A stretch of 64,000 nt of DNA from NCBI GenBank assembly GCA_044238605.1, contig JBIICY010000004.1, positions 186,001 to 250,000 on the forward strand, written 5' to 3'. The notes beneath the pieces were generated by a model. The model made no database searches. It saw only the letters and a list, made by a program, of their open reading frames with translations, and was not told where the DNA came from. This document shows, one piece after another, positions 26,319 through 35,809 of the stretch (positions are counted from its first letter, which is position 1; every line of letters starts with the position of its first letter). Source of the DNA: UBA10438 sp044238605 (lineage in GTDB: Bacteria > Bacteroidota > Ignavibacteria > Kapaibacteriales > Kapaibacteriaceae). Both the position numbers and the translations under genes were made by a program.

Positions 26319-27275
26319 ATGCTAACGTTTGAAAGTCAGATACCACATAGTGATCGAACAGTCTGCATTAGTGTTCTCAACCATGACATGAATGGTTGGA
26401 TTGGAAACATTGGATTTGGCTGGCAGCAATTCGAGTGGGGAATCATTCATGACATGCCATGGATAAGTGTTGGGTTTGATGGGAACGGTATCCGCTTTTC
26501 GAGACACAAGCCGGTGTGGTATTCCGACTGGGTCTCTGAGTACGCAATCGGAGATGATCAATGTCTATTTGTTTTAATGTTATCAGATAGGCACTTGGTA
26601 TTCGAAACCTTGCTTGAGCTTACCAACTATGTGATGCTCAATGTTGAATCTGAAAATAATTTCGGTTCAGAAGAGGTGGAGTACGGCGAAGTCTCCCTAA
26701 TCTTTACAACATCAAAATTGATTGTCGACCTAAGGTATACGTTACACAATGACGTGTTGTTTAGCGAACAAGTCCGTTGTGATATAGGGTGGGTAAGTGC
26801 TCATGCAAAGAGAGATCTGAGAGGCCAGACCATTGATTTATCAGATAGGAAACTTCGTACTTACTGGTCTGTCGAATACCACGGTACACCTGAAGATCCT
26901 GTCAACGCGATCATGGACAGATTGTTCAAGGATCGAGATACTTCAGATTTGGTTGAACTTGATTGCTTTGATCAAGTATGGTGTAGTCAGCCTGATTTCA
27001 TAGAGCCAAGCACAGATTTTACGTATCGTTATGCAATCATAAACAAGTGGAAGGCCTGGTCCTACCATAATGAGGGTGAAACAGAGCGTGTATATATTGG
27101 AATGCTTCTAAACGCGCCAATCATCGTGTTGCGCCATGCCTACTACGCATTCCCATCTCCAGGACTTCTTGACAGTTTGCTACGCTATAACTCACAGATG
27201 TCCACTGAGATATATGATGCGATTCTGGAATTATATTCGGAGTATCAAACTAAAATCAATACCTACCGACCATGA
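26319..27275 (+). CDS. Protein of unknown function after the restriction operon
   Basis: 318 residues, acidic, rich in Trp and Tyr, no signal peptide or membrane helix, no motif I recognise. It starts 20 bp after the restriction helicase and could be the last gene of that operon. Lower G+C than the helicase gene suggests a separate origin. A regulatory or immunity role is possible but not shown. Confidence 0.7.
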   Translation: MLTFESQIPHSDRTVCISVLNHDMNGWIGNIGFGWQQFEWGIIHDMPWISVGFDGNGIRFSRHKPVWYSDWVSEYAIGDDQCLFVLMLSDRHLVFETLLELTNYVMLNVESENNFGSEEVEYGEVSLIFTTSKLIVDLRYTLHNDVLFSEQVRCDIGWVSAHAKRDLRGQTIDLSDRKLRTYWSVEYHGTPEDPVNAIMDRLFKDRDTSDLVELDCFDQVWCSQPDFIEPSTDFTYRYAIINKWKAWSYHNEGETERVYIGMLLNAPIIVLRHAYYAFPSPGLLDSLLRYNSQMSTEIYDAILELYSEYQTKINTYRP

Positions 27276-27356
27276 GTACTATCCGCTTTCACTTTGATTT
27301 AGCAGAAATACTCTACCGTAGGTATCAATTGTTCATCACGTCATCGTAGTTAACCA

Positions 27357-27647
27357 ATGAAAAAGACTCTACTGATAACTGCAACCGTCACAGTACTAGC
27401 ATTAACTGCTGTTTTGACTGTCTTATGGAACATCGTGGTTGTCGATGCAGTTTTTGTGGAAAAACCAGAGATTGACCCAGCAGGCACAGCAGCTATTAGT
27501 GCAATGGTAGACCCACAAGATCGAAGAGCTGCTGCCTATTTACGGGAATCTATCGAAAATGCACGTTTGAAACGCGCTGCCGCTACTCGAACCGTCGTGA
27601 TAAAAAGGAGGCTTTTGACAGGAGAAGTGTGGAAAGAGTATTTATGA
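27357..27647 (+). CDS. Small single-pass membrane protein
   Basis: 96 residues. An N-terminal signal anchor (residues 4-28, LLITATVTVLALTAVLTVLW) is followed by an Ala/Arg-rich tail. The stop overlaps the start of the next small gene (ATGA), so the two are coupled. Unknown function. Confidence 0.6.
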   Translation: MKKTLLITATVTVLALTAVLTVLWNIVVVDAVFVEKPEIDPAGTAAISAMVDPQDRRAAAYLRESIENARLKRAAATRTVVIKRRLLTGEVWKEYL

Positions 27648-27877
27648 AATCACCATTTCCTGATGTGTTATCAAAAATAGGCCTCGTAAACCTCAATGTT
27701 ATGCTACACAAACTCGGTAGCAACGCAAGAGATAACGAACGCCAGAGCAACGGCATCCGCACAAGATCTCTGCTCGGTGCAAAGACTGCCAACCAACGCA
27801 GGGGCGTTGCCCAAGCATATCGCCAGTTGAATGGTAAACGCTCTGACTTAAGATTCAGCTGGGCCAGTAGAATCTGA
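27644..27877 (+). CDS. Small basic protein coupled to the preceding gene
   Basis: 77 residues from the ATG that overlaps the preceding stop. Basic, with RDNERQSNGIRTRSLLGAK and KRSDLRF segments. Support is the ATGA overlap only, since no family is recognised. A minus-strand reading of the same region is also open but has no ribosome site. Confidence 0.4.
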   Translation: MKSPFPDVLSKIGLVNLNVMLHKLGSNARDNERQSNGIRTRSLLGAKTANQRRGVAQAYRQLNGKRSDLRFSWASRI

Positions 27878-27950
27878 CAATAAGAAAAATAGACACTCGA
27901 AACAGCTAACCGCATTTTTTCTGATCCAACGAACAACTGGGGAACCAAAC

Positions 27951-28496
27951 ATGACTGCGCAGAATCTCTCTCCATTCTCCAACATCGACTTTTCCTTTCG
28001 TCCCGTTGTAAGCCCCATACCTCCAGACGTTATCGATGAGGATGATCCATTCACATCATACCATGATGTAGCAACGATCTGTTTTTCGACGATGCTGGGT
28101 GACTATATGACAGTGTATTGTCATCATGATGGCGACCATTACACCTATTTTCTAGGTTGCGAAGAATATGATCAGTCTGACGGTCCGTTTGGCGACCACA
28201 TGGTTACCGTGGATAGGCCAATGTCTATGGCAGAAATCATTCGGCTTCTTGAGACGCATGAAGAAGGTGCTCCTGCATTTTCCATGTTTATCTATTCTTC
28301 GCTAGAGGAAGGCGGAAATGTGCCTATCAGCACAGGTTCAGATATTGAAGTATTCAGTGAAATGTATCCGCAGCTGGGAGAGTTCTACTCGGTGCTTACA
28401 ACCTTGATTATTGATCGGGTTAACGAGCGTGGAGAGTTTCCTGGTGGGGAGGAGCTCCTTGAGCTTGTTGGAAAGGTAGTTGACGGCCAACCTTGA
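27951..28496 (+). CDS. Acidic protein of unknown function
   Basis: 181 residues, acidic, no signal peptide or membrane helix. It contains a His/Asp-rich patch (YCHHDGDHYTYFL) and an acidic C-terminus. Such small acidic proteins in accessory regions are often immunity proteins or antitoxins, but nothing here proves that. Followed after 91 bp by the DUF429-like gene. Confidence 0.65.
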   Translation: MTAQNLSPFSNIDFSFRPVVSPIPPDVIDEDDPFTSYHDVATICFSTMLGDYMTVYCHHDGDHYTYFLGCEEYDQSDGPFGDHMVTVDRPMSMAEIIRLLETHEEGAPAFSMFIYSSLEEGGNVPISTGSDIEVFSEMYPQLGEFYSVLTTLIIDRVNERGEFPGGEELLELVGKVVDGQP

Positions 28497-28587
28497 CGTC
28501 AGTTTCTGATATGGGCTGTGTCAGGTAGGCTATAGCCTCGCACGGATTTATGAAAGGCTATTTGTTTATGCTTTATAGAAAGGATAA

Positions 28588-29553
28588 ATGATGAGTTTGG
28601 AAAGCACAACCTATGTAGGTTTCCATGGTGGTATTTGGACGCCGTCTTTGCGATCAGAGTATGATGCCGTTGCTACGCTTAAGTATGGAGATAAAGACCT
28701 TGTTTGGGATTTACCATCGCGAAGGGTCGAAAACAGAATTAAGGGATCCTCATTGCATCCGTCTGTTCTTGATGAGACGATTTTCACGTGGTTCTTTGGC
28801 ACGCTCATGCAGACACGTCATGTCTTTGGTATCGACACACCGTTTGGCTGGCCACGGGGCTTTACATCATTTATGGGTGGCGTGAATCCAGATCCGCTAC
28901 CAGATGTGGAAGACGAATCGAACAATCCTGTGCTCTATCGCGAGGCAGATCGATTCGCCGAAAAGCTATTGGGAGTTTGGCCCGAAACAATGCTCAATGA
29001 TGGTGACAGGTTGACGAAGATGCAGACTGTTGTTCGCATCCTTCAGCAGCGGGTAGACGCTCATGTAGCTTTTGTCGGAAGGGCTTCCAGTGGCACGTGG
29101 TGCAGGCTTAACACAATTGTGGTCGAGACTGACCCGTACCTTGCCACCTTTGATCCAAGATTCAAGCAACGCCGACGAGAACTGCTTGCACGAATCAACA
29201 TGGAGTTAGCATTTGATGGTAAGCCTCGTCTGAGGCGTTCAGAAAAGTCGGCATTAACATCAGCACTCATTACACTTGAACTTGATCAAGCGATATGTAA
29301 TCCGACACCTAGTCGCACGGTTTACCTGATTCCGGATGGGATGTTACCCGTTGGCGACAAAATGAGCGACAACCAGGAGTATGACTGCCAAGATGGGCCG
29401 CAATTAGTTGCGAATGATCTCGATAGGAAGTCCGACTGGCGCAACGAACTCGATCATGACCTGCTTCCGTTCGAAGGATTCCCTGCATACCCAATCTTGA
29501 AAAAGCATCTCGATCGTTTGGGCAAGAAGTCGCGAAGGAATAGAGGCAAGTGA
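28588..29553 (+). CDS. DUF429-like predicted RNase H-fold nuclease
   Basis: 321 residues. An AAAGGA ribosome site precedes two adjacent ATG codons; either may start. The pattern FGIDTPFGWPRGF near residue 80, a following READRFAEK helix, conserved Trp/Arg positions, and an IPDGMLP strand near 250 fit DUF429 proteins, predicted to have an RNase H-like nuclease fold. The identification is by pattern only. Role unknown; it lies between restriction and PIWI modules. Confidence 0.55.
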   Translation: MMSLESTTYVGFHGGIWTPSLRSEYDAVATLKYGDKDLVWDLPSRRVENRIKGSSLHPSVLDETIFTWFFGTLMQTRHVFGIDTPFGWPRGFTSFMGGVNPDPLPDVEDESNNPVLYREADRFAEKLLGVWPETMLNDGDRLTKMQTVVRILQQRVDAHVAFVGRASSGTWCRLNTIVVETDPYLATFDPRFKQRRRELLARINMELAFDGKPRLRRSEKSALTSALITLELDQAICNPTPSRTVYLIPDGMLPVGDKMSDNQEYDCQDGPQLVANDLDRKSDWRNELDHDLLPFEGFPAYPILKKHLDRLGKKSRRNRGK

Positions 29554-29798
29554 AGAGTTATCTATCGTCACCACAAGCCGTTTTGTGTACATGCTACAAA
29601 GTCGTTCGCTACGCTAACGGATCATCGTGTGTGAATATGGAGTAGCGACTGTGCAATCGCCCAATGCAATGCATTACGGTGGAGTATGCAATCGACATAG
29701 GAACTGCACGAATGTGATAATTGGAAACAAACTTAGTAATGCATTATTTTCACGTTCAGAGCAAAGGCATTGATTCGTGCACGTATACTTAGAGACAT

Positions 29799-31928
29799 AT
29801 GGAATACGCTATTCAGCTCACAGATTCATTCCAAAGTGAGTTAGACAACGCCCCAAAAAAAGTAAAGGGCAAGATTGTTGCTGATGTGTTTAAACTCTTG
29901 AGGGCTCACCCAGATAATAGCCAGTCCTCAAATGTCAAAAAACTTAAGGGTTGGAAGTTTCTCTGGAGATACAGAATAGACGATTGGCGATTAGTCTATG
30001 CTCTAAAACAGGACGATCGTACCGCAACCCTTTTAATGTTGGGACATCGAAAGAATGTATATGATCGACTTGGTCACGACGACAATGGACCGACTGCCAA
30101 AGTCATAAGCAATAAAGAGCTTGAACATTATCTTGAAGCAGAAGTTACACCCAGGATGCGATCCGAGGCATCACTGGCATATTCACTTTCTGAAGTTGAA
30201 TCTGGGGAACCCACCGGAAGTCTAAATGAAATGCTGCCTCGAGATGTAAGTAGCGAGGTATTGCACGACTTAGACATTCCGAGCATATACCATTCATTGT
30301 TTCTCCAGATTCGTACGGTTGATCAATTACTGGACCTTCAAGCAAAGGTTCCAGGTAGGCTGATCGAACGTATGATGAATTACTTCTGGCCATCGACAAT
30401 CGAACGCATCGTTCAAACACCGGTTCGAGTGGTTACAAGCGCTGCAGAGTATGAAGCACTGTCCAATGGTGAGATCACACTTGAGTCTCTGTTACTGAAG
30501 CTTGATGAGGACCAACGTGCATTTGTGGCACGATTTGAAAATGGTCTCCCGAACGGTCCATGGATGATAAAAGGGGGCCCAGGATCTGGCAAGTCTACTG
30601 TCGCTTTGCATTGCATCAGGGGTTTATTGCAACAAGGGCATGGAGCTCTTGATCTAGGGACGAATAGCGTCAAGATACTGTTCACTACGTATACCAAATC
30701 ATTGGTGTTGTCGGCTAACCATCTGTTCTCCACTTTTAAGCTCAAAAATCAACCCTGCCTCGACACTTACAATATTGATAAGGTGGTACATAGCATGCTA
30801 CCTTCCGAGTGGAAGAATAAGACTTTAACAAAAGACAATGATGCAGAGCAAATGATTGCGGATATCACGCGCAGATATCTCCACAAGGACAGTAGTTTCC
30901 CGTTTTCCGAGGCAGATACTACATTTCTTCGAGAAGAGATTGAGTGGGTGATCATTGGCGAAGACATAGAAACAGAAAGTGATTATCTGACTGTTGACAG
31001 ACGAGGTAGGGGCAGGAGACTTGATCAGCGTCAGCGCCGTGGTCTTTGGAGGATTTATCAAGAGCTCACGAATCTCTTACGTGATAGTAAGCAATGTCTA
31101 TGGTCGCAACGATACCGCATTGCAGCATTGCATTCGCGCCAAGTCTATGATTACATATTTATAGACGAGGCACAGGATTTGAAGCCTGTGGCATTACGTT
31201 TCATTTTGGGACTGGTACGTGATCCGAAAAATGTATTCCTAATGGCCGATTCTAACCAGACTATCTATAACGGAAGTACTGCTTGGCAAAAAGCATCAGA
31301 TGATCTCAATTTTCGAGGACGTTCGAGAGTGCTGAGAAAAAATTACAGAACAACGTTTGAAACATGGCAAGCCATCACGCCAATTGCAGAAAGCTCCCCT
31401 GATATTGATGTGGAAACCTTGGAGGCCGAGCCAGTGTTTCATGGTCCCGTGCCAGCATTGGCTTGGTATCAAACTGTTGAGGATGAAGCTACAGTTATAA
31501 GTAATTGGATGTTGAAATCGCTCTTAAAAGAAAAGATATCGAGAAGCGGTGGTGCAATTCTTTGCCCGACAAACAAGGAGTGCATGAGAATCGCAAAATG
31601 GATTGATCCAGTGTTAAACGCCAGGTACTTCAAGAGTGGAGAATTTGACCTATCTCATGATGGAGTTAAGGTGATGACCATGCATGCTGCTAAGGGGTTG
31701 CAGTTCCCAATCGTCGCGGTTACTGGATTAGAAGATGGTTTGTTCCCGGAAAATGAGCATGGCGGAGTAGATAGAGATGAGAACATTCAAAAGCAGAAGC
31801 GGGTATTTTTTGTAGCGTGTAGTCGAGCTATGAGGCACTTGTTAGTCTGTGTCAATAGAAATCGTCCATCTCAGTTTATCGACTTACTCAATCGCGATCA
31901 TTGGGAGATTCATGATACATGGGAATGA
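29799..31928 (+). CDS. RelE/ParE-like domain fused to UvrD-type helicase, PIWI partner
   Basis: 709 residues. Residues 1-92 have the RelE/ParE toxin pattern (FKLLRAHP, LKGWKFLWRYRIDDWRLVYAL, LGHRKNVYDRL). A linker of about 140 residues follows, then a UvrD/Rep-type superfamily 1A helicase: Walker A GGPGSGKST at 259-267, Walker B FIDEAQDLKP near 455, VMTMHAAKGLQFPIV near 625, and VFFVACSRAMRHL near 670. RelE folds cut mRNA on the ribosome or poison gyrase (ParE); here the fold may instead serve as an RNA-binding or sensor module. The stop overlaps the PIWI gene, so the two proteins are made together and probably act as one complex. Confidence 0.85.
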   Translation: MEYAIQLTDSFQSELDNAPKKVKGKIVADVFKLLRAHPDNSQSSNVKKLKGWKFLWRYRIDDWRLVYALKQDDRTATLLMLGHRKNVYDRLGHDDNGPTAKVISNKELEHYLEAEVTPRMRSEASLAYSLSEVESGEPTGSLNEMLPRDVSSEVLHDLDIPSIYHSLFLQIRTVDQLLDLQAKVPGRLIERMMNYFWPSTIERIVQTPVRVVTSAAEYEALSNGEITLESLLLKLDEDQRAFVARFENGLPNGPWMIKGGPGSGKSTVALHCIRGLLQQGHGALDLGTNSVKILFTTYTKSLVLSANHLFSTFKLKNQPCLDTYNIDKVVHSMLPSEWKNKTLTKDNDAEQMIADITRRYLHKDSSFPFSEADTTFLREEIEWVIIGEDIETESDYLTVDRRGRGRRLDQRQRRGLWRIYQELTNLLRDSKQCLWSQRYRIAALHSRQVYDYIFIDEAQDLKPVALRFILGLVRDPKNVFLMADSNQTIYNGSTAWQKASDDLNFRGRSRVLRKNYRTTFETWQAITPIAESSPDIDVETLEAEPVFHGPVPALAWYQTVEDEATVISNWMLKSLLKEKISRSGGAILCPTNKECMRIAKWIDPVLNARYFKSGEFDLSHDGVKVMTMHAAKGLQFPIVAVTGLEDGLFPENEHGGVDRDENIQKQKRVFFVACSRAMRHLLVCVNRNRPSQFIDLLNRDHWEIHDTWE

Positions 31929-33487
31929 TGCTGACAGCGTTAAAGCAAATCCAACCTGAATGGATTGAGAAGACAATCCAAGCACTTAGTGACAATGGTT
32001 ATTCTTTTCAGCAACGAAACGCACAGATTCTCGCGTGGGACGATATGGCGAGGTCTGAATTCAATAACACACAGTATTCGGATGGTTGGTCTCTAGGCTC
32101 TCTGTGGCTCGGTCCAGGTAGCAGTGCAGTTGGGATTACACCGCGAAGATTGTACTTCGAGCATTCAGGAATACTAGACTTTCGGAAAGAACATGAGATA
32201 CTTGGCGACAAGTTGAGGCAGAAAATCGACGTAGCGTTAGTAGTGTCAAGAACACTCCAGTTATGTGAAGCTCTTTGTAAGTGTAGCTCGAGTTGTTTGG
32301 ATGATATTGTTGAACTTTCGGCGTCGGCTACATCCTTGACCAACGATGTGGAAATTGTGTCTGGCAAAATGAAGTATCAGTCCGAAGCCAGCCTAAACTC
32401 GATATACAGTCATTGCGGATTCGACAAAGTACCTGAAAAAATGGCAATTGTCGTTGCTTCTGATACTGGTGTAAGTGATTCACGCAAAAACGAATTTGTA
32501 GAATCACTTAAAGCGGCCACAAACTCGTTCAAGATGCAATCATCCGTAGCGAAGGTAAAGCTTGAGAGCCTTTTGCTCCGATTGCGAGAAATCAGATCTG
32601 GGAGGCAGCTAGAAGGCCCTGCATTCATGGTTCTATTTTTACTCAACGACGAGCAGCAGCCCCTCAGTGAAAATGTACTTGAAGCGGTATCAATTCTGGA
32701 TGACCTGGGCTTGCAGTGGCGCAGGGCTTATTCAAATGATGAGTTTAGGTGGAGTGTTCGTGATCAAATGGGCTCAATACTGAGTGCGGCTCGAGGTAGA
32801 ACGCATCGAGTTAAAGTACTCTCGCTTCCATTACCGTGGTCTGTTGGAATTGACATCTCACACCCAGTTGGATCAGTGTATTCTAAGGTTTGTGTCACGG
32901 TCGTAGATAAGTATGGCCAGCTAGCGAGAGCATGGACAATGTTGCAGCCAAGAAATGAAGAGATAAAGCAGCCGATATTGCGACAACTTCTATGCGAAGT
33001 ATCAAAGTTTTTGAAAGAGGCGGAGGTTAAAAAGGATGTACTGATTATCAGGGATGGGCGGCTATTCGAAAATGAAAATTCCAGATTCTACAGAGAATCG
33101 TTTCCAAGTAGTGTCACGCTTGTTGAGATTCGGAAGCGCAAAAATCCACTGTTATTCAATCCAGATACACGGATGACATTTCAAACTCCAACATATGGCC
33201 AAATGTCGAGTTCATCGTTTGGTCATAATGTCGGATTCATGATGCCTCTACCTATCAATTCTCAATCAGGGCTTCCAACTACTTTGAAGATTCATTGGAG
33301 GGATGATTGGGATGGGATGCGTCTTGGTTCGGAGTATCTACCTAAGGTGCTTTATGCTTTGACCAAGGCTCCTGGTTTAGGGATGCGACCGCACACGTTA
33401 CCTGCTCCTATATACTGGGCTGATGGAATAGCAGCAGCAAGCGACAAGAATTTAAAGTTCCGGGGGCAAAGAGTCATCAACCTGTAG
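31919..33487 (+). CDS. Compact PIWI-domain (Argonaute-like) protein
   Basis: 522 residues. Three starts are possible (31919, 31925, 31928); the one at 31925 gives a 4-nt ATGA overlap with the helicase stop. The C-terminal half is a PIWI domain: VGIDISHPVG with D312, a helix with E347/E348 as glutamate-finger candidates, IIRDGRL with D379, and the typical closing strand TLPAPIYWAD with D502. Thus a DEDD-like catalytic set looks present. The region about 175-245 resembles a MID domain. There is no room for full N and PAZ domains, as in short Argonautes, although short ones are usually catalytically dead. Guide-directed cutting of invader nucleic acid assisted by the helicase is the likely role. 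Confidence 0.8.
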   Translation: MGMMLTALKQIQPEWIEKTIQALSDNGYSFQQRNAQILAWDDMARSEFNNTQYSDGWSLGSLWLGPGSSAVGITPRRLYFEHSGILDFRKEHEILGDKLRQKIDVALVVSRTLQLCEALCKCSSSCLDDIVELSASATSLTNDVEIVSGKMKYQSEASLNSIYSHCGFDKVPEKMAIVVASDTGVSDSRKNEFVESLKAATNSFKMQSSVAKVKLESLLLRLREIRSGRQLEGPAFMVLFLLNDEQQPLSENVLEAVSILDDLGLQWRRAYSNDEFRWSVRDQMGSILSAARGRTHRVKVLSLPLPWSVGIDISHPVGSVYSKVCVTVVDKYGQLARAWTMLQPRNEEIKQPILRQLLCEVSKFLKEAEVKKDVLIIRDGRLFENENSRFYRESFPSSVTLVEIRKRKNPLLFNPDTRMTFQTPTYGQMSSSSFGHNVGFMMPLPINSQSGLPTTLKIHWRDDWDGMRLGSEYLPKVLYALTKAPGLGMRPHTLPAPIYWADGIAAASDKNLKFRGQRVINL

Positions 33488-33949
33488 ACTGCAGATTAGT
33501 CAATCGGCGGTATGTAATAGAATCATCTCGATACTCATATGCTGGAGCAGATAGAATGTCTTTGGAATCACAAGCCTCTTCCTGAGTAGGGTCGATTCTG
33601 TACTTTGTATCCGCGAGAGACCCCTGCATAGCCTTAGTTCGTGCAGGCTGTTGTAAAGACTGCAAGTATCACTGTCAACGCCAGCAACGAGCTGGTGCGT
33701 CTTGAAGATTGGGTTATAGGTCCCTTTTACATGATTCCATTTTTTTGTGAATAACTTACTTACTCAGGAAGTCGTGATCGGAGCTCGACGAATCGCCCAA
33801 AATTTAGAACGTACAGTAAACAACCAGAGTGTTAACGCTAGGATACGAAAGACCGCTAAAGTCGACAACTTGCCACAGGACGATGGTCATGGCAATCATT
33901 CAATTCAGGGTTTTTTGCCACGAAGACAAACGGGAAACACCAACAGTGG
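33488..33949. other. Gap after the PIWI gene, no supported gene
   Basis: Two short frames are open, a minus-strand one (33477-33665) overlapping the PIWI stop and a plus-strand GTG frame (33747-33953). Neither has a ribosome site or family. The minus frame has ordinary protein-like composition (YRIDPTQEEACDSK) and could be the remnant of a longer gene. Confidence 0.4.
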
Positions 33950-34666
33950 CTAATTCAATTTCCTAATGTTCTTTACGAGGTTCTTGTTCAACAGCAGCAT
34001 TGCCTTTACATCGCGTGGATCGGTTGAACCCACAAAAACACGGATAAAGAAAAAACGCCCGTTGACGACGAGATAATTGGTAAGCATCGCAGTGCTTCCT
34101 GGTAATCCCAGACCTTTGGCCGTATTCAACGATATTGTTGTAAGGCGTTGTTGGTCTTTTTCGACAACATGCGGTTTGCCACTATATGCACCCGTCAACC
34201 GAGCTCTGCTGCCCACATCGGTAAAAAGTCTATTGAGTCTGTCGAGGTCTTTAGAGCCTAAAGAAAGACCATTAACTGATTGCGAGTTGAGCTTTGCAAT
34301 GCTCTTTTCCAGATCAACCAGTATGTCTGTCGTTGAATGTGTTTTACGTGCATCTCGATAGCATGAAAGTGTGCAGTATACGTCGCCAGGGGCAAGGACT
34401 CCTTCGTTATCCATGATTGACAATGGATAAAACTGTCCAAGGACAATCTCATTGTGGGCATCTGCCTTCTGCCATTCACCCATCATTTCACAAATCGATT
34501 TATCGTATCTGCATACATCAACATAGCCTGTTGGCAGTGTGATTGTAATCTTAGCCCCGTCAACATTGTAAACATTAACCTGACCGATAAGGTCCAGTGA
34601 GCAAAGAAACAAATTCAATACGAAGGCGCATCCGAAACATCGCCCAATACAATGTGGCATAAACAC
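33950..34666 (-). CDS. Exported protein, unknown
   Basis: 238 residues with an N-terminal signal-like hydrophobic stretch (CFGCAFVLNLFLCSLDLIGQ) ending near residue 29. The mature part is mixed alpha/beta with a closing basic segment (LLLNKNLVKNIRKLN). It lies downstream of a minus-strand block of exported proteins. I do not recognise a family. Confidence 0.65.
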   Translation of the reverse strand: MFMPHCIGRCFGCAFVLNLFLCSLDLIGQVNVYNVDGAKITITLPTGYVDVCRYDKSICEMMGEWQKADAHNEIVLGQFYPLSIMDNEGVLAPGDVYCTLSCYRDARKTHSTTDILVDLEKSIAKLNSQSVNGLSLGSKDLDRLNRLFTDVGSRARLTGAYSGKPHVVEKDQQRLTTISLNTAKGLGLPGSTAMLTNYLVVNGRFFFIRVFVGSTDPRDVKAMLLLNKNLVKNIRKLN

Positions 34667-34901
34667 TGTCCTTTAACTTGTCTAACGGATAGTCGGAATC
34701 TAGGTACTAAAGGTGAAAAACTCACCTGAGCAATAGCCTGACTTCTTCCTAATCATTTGAAAGAAAGCTAATTTGAAATCACACAACGAGGAAAGGAGGT
34801 AACTCTATAGGAAATATTGTAAGGGTTAGAATCTGCGTGACTAGATGCATCTTTCACATTAGTTCTCCATATGGCTGAAATACCCATCTGCTGTTACCCA
34901 T

Positions 34902-34910
34902 CCCCCCCCC
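34902..34910. repeat. C9 homopolymer next to a stop codon
   Basis: Nine C residues lie directly beside the stop codon of the 34911-35267 gene. It is outside the coding sequence, so a length change would not alter that protein. Confidence 0.6.
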
Positions 34911-35267
34911 TTACTCAAACTCTATAGTCCCAATCGAGTAGCCATAGTAGCCCGTAATCTTGAGTAGTGCGCGGTTTCCATAGCCGTATTGGTAGCAGAA
35001 GCGTGTGCGGATATAGAGCGAGGTTCCATCGACGCGGTAGACGTTGCTGTTGACGCGCGTAACGCGCACGTCATAGGTGCCAGCGTTTTGGTTGTAGCGC
35101 TGGAAGAGCATCTCGACATCGCGGAACTCACCATCAGATGTATACGCGACGAGGTCCCTTGCTTCGAGCAGCTGATACACCGCTACGACGTCGTATCGGG
35201 ATGATGGGGATGCACCCGTAACAAGTAGCGATGTGATTGCTAGAAGAATAGGTAGCGCATATTTCAT
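34911..35267 (-). CDS. Small exported protein, unknown
   Basis: 118 residues with a clear signal peptide (MKYALPILLAITSLLVTGAS). The mature part is beta-rich with many Tyr and Arg, ending YYGYSIGTIEFE. It follows the exported paralogue pair in the same direction with a gap of 46 bp and may share their operon. Confidence 0.7.
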   Translation of the reverse strand: MKYALPILLAITSLLVTGASPSSRYDVVAVYQLLEARDLVAYTSDGEFRDVEMLFQRYNQNAGTYDVRVTRVNSNVYRVDGTSLYIRTRFCYQYGYGNRALLKITGYYGYSIGTIEFE

Positions 35268-35313
35268 CGGTTCGTTCCTTTGGAATGGTTTCTGAAAATC
35301 ATTTTAATGAAGT

Positions 35314-35805
35314 TTACTCGCCCTCATAGAGCATCTCGTAGACAGTATTGGATGTTATCGATAGTCGAATGCCCGGACCCGCGCTGGAGATCGAGGCATC
35401 GATTTGTTGACCATCATCGCAGTATATGGTGTATGACATCGAGTTTGGTCTGTGTAGGGAGTCTACGGCCCGTTTGCGAAAGGTCTCCTCATAACGTCCT
35501 ATGAAGCGGTACCGGTCTAGCCCGTCTGTAGGGTAGTAGATGATGTCTCGATTAAAGAACTTTCCCATATAGGTGCGATAGTGACGTAGGTTGTATCCAT
35601 CGACGTATTCGTATGTAACAACTTCCGTAGTGGAATCCACAATTATACCTGCATATGCATGAGGTGACGTGCGAAGTGCGGCAAGTAGCTCCGTTGAATC
35701 TGCTCCAAATGGAACTGGAACGTCACCACAGATGGAGATGTGACCTGCGTCGTTGGTGTAGATCACAGAAAGACACGTTAGAACCAGGATTACTGTGCTA
35801 AGCAT
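35314..35805 (-). CDS. Exported protein, paralogue of the preceding gene
   Basis: 163 residues with a signal peptide (MLSTVILVLTCLSVIYTND). It shares a layout with the product of 35810-36316: CGDVPVPFGADSTELLAAL, a Tyr-rich centre, a segment DGLDRYRFIGRYEETFRKRA, and a C-terminal strand set around YTIYCDDGQQID. It starts 4 bp after that gene's stop, so the two are cotranscribed. Function unknown. Confidence 0.7.
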   Translation of the reverse strand: MLSTVILVLTCLSVIYTNDAGHISICGDVPVPFGADSTELLAALRTSPHAYAGIIVDSTTEVVTYEYVDGYNLRHYRTYMGKFFNRDIIYYPTDGLDRYRFIGRYEETFRKRAVDSLHRPNSMSYTIYCDDGQQIDASISSAGPGIRLSITSNTVYEMLYEGE

Positions 35806-35809
35806 AACG

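Noticed and set aside
27583..27975. 130-codon minus-strand frame
   Set aside because: Opposes two coupled plus-strand small genes; no ribosome site, and its apparent hydrophobic runs come from antisense codons.
33747..33953. 68-codon plus-strand frame after the PIWI gene
   Set aside because: GTG start, no ribosome site, no family, composition near random.
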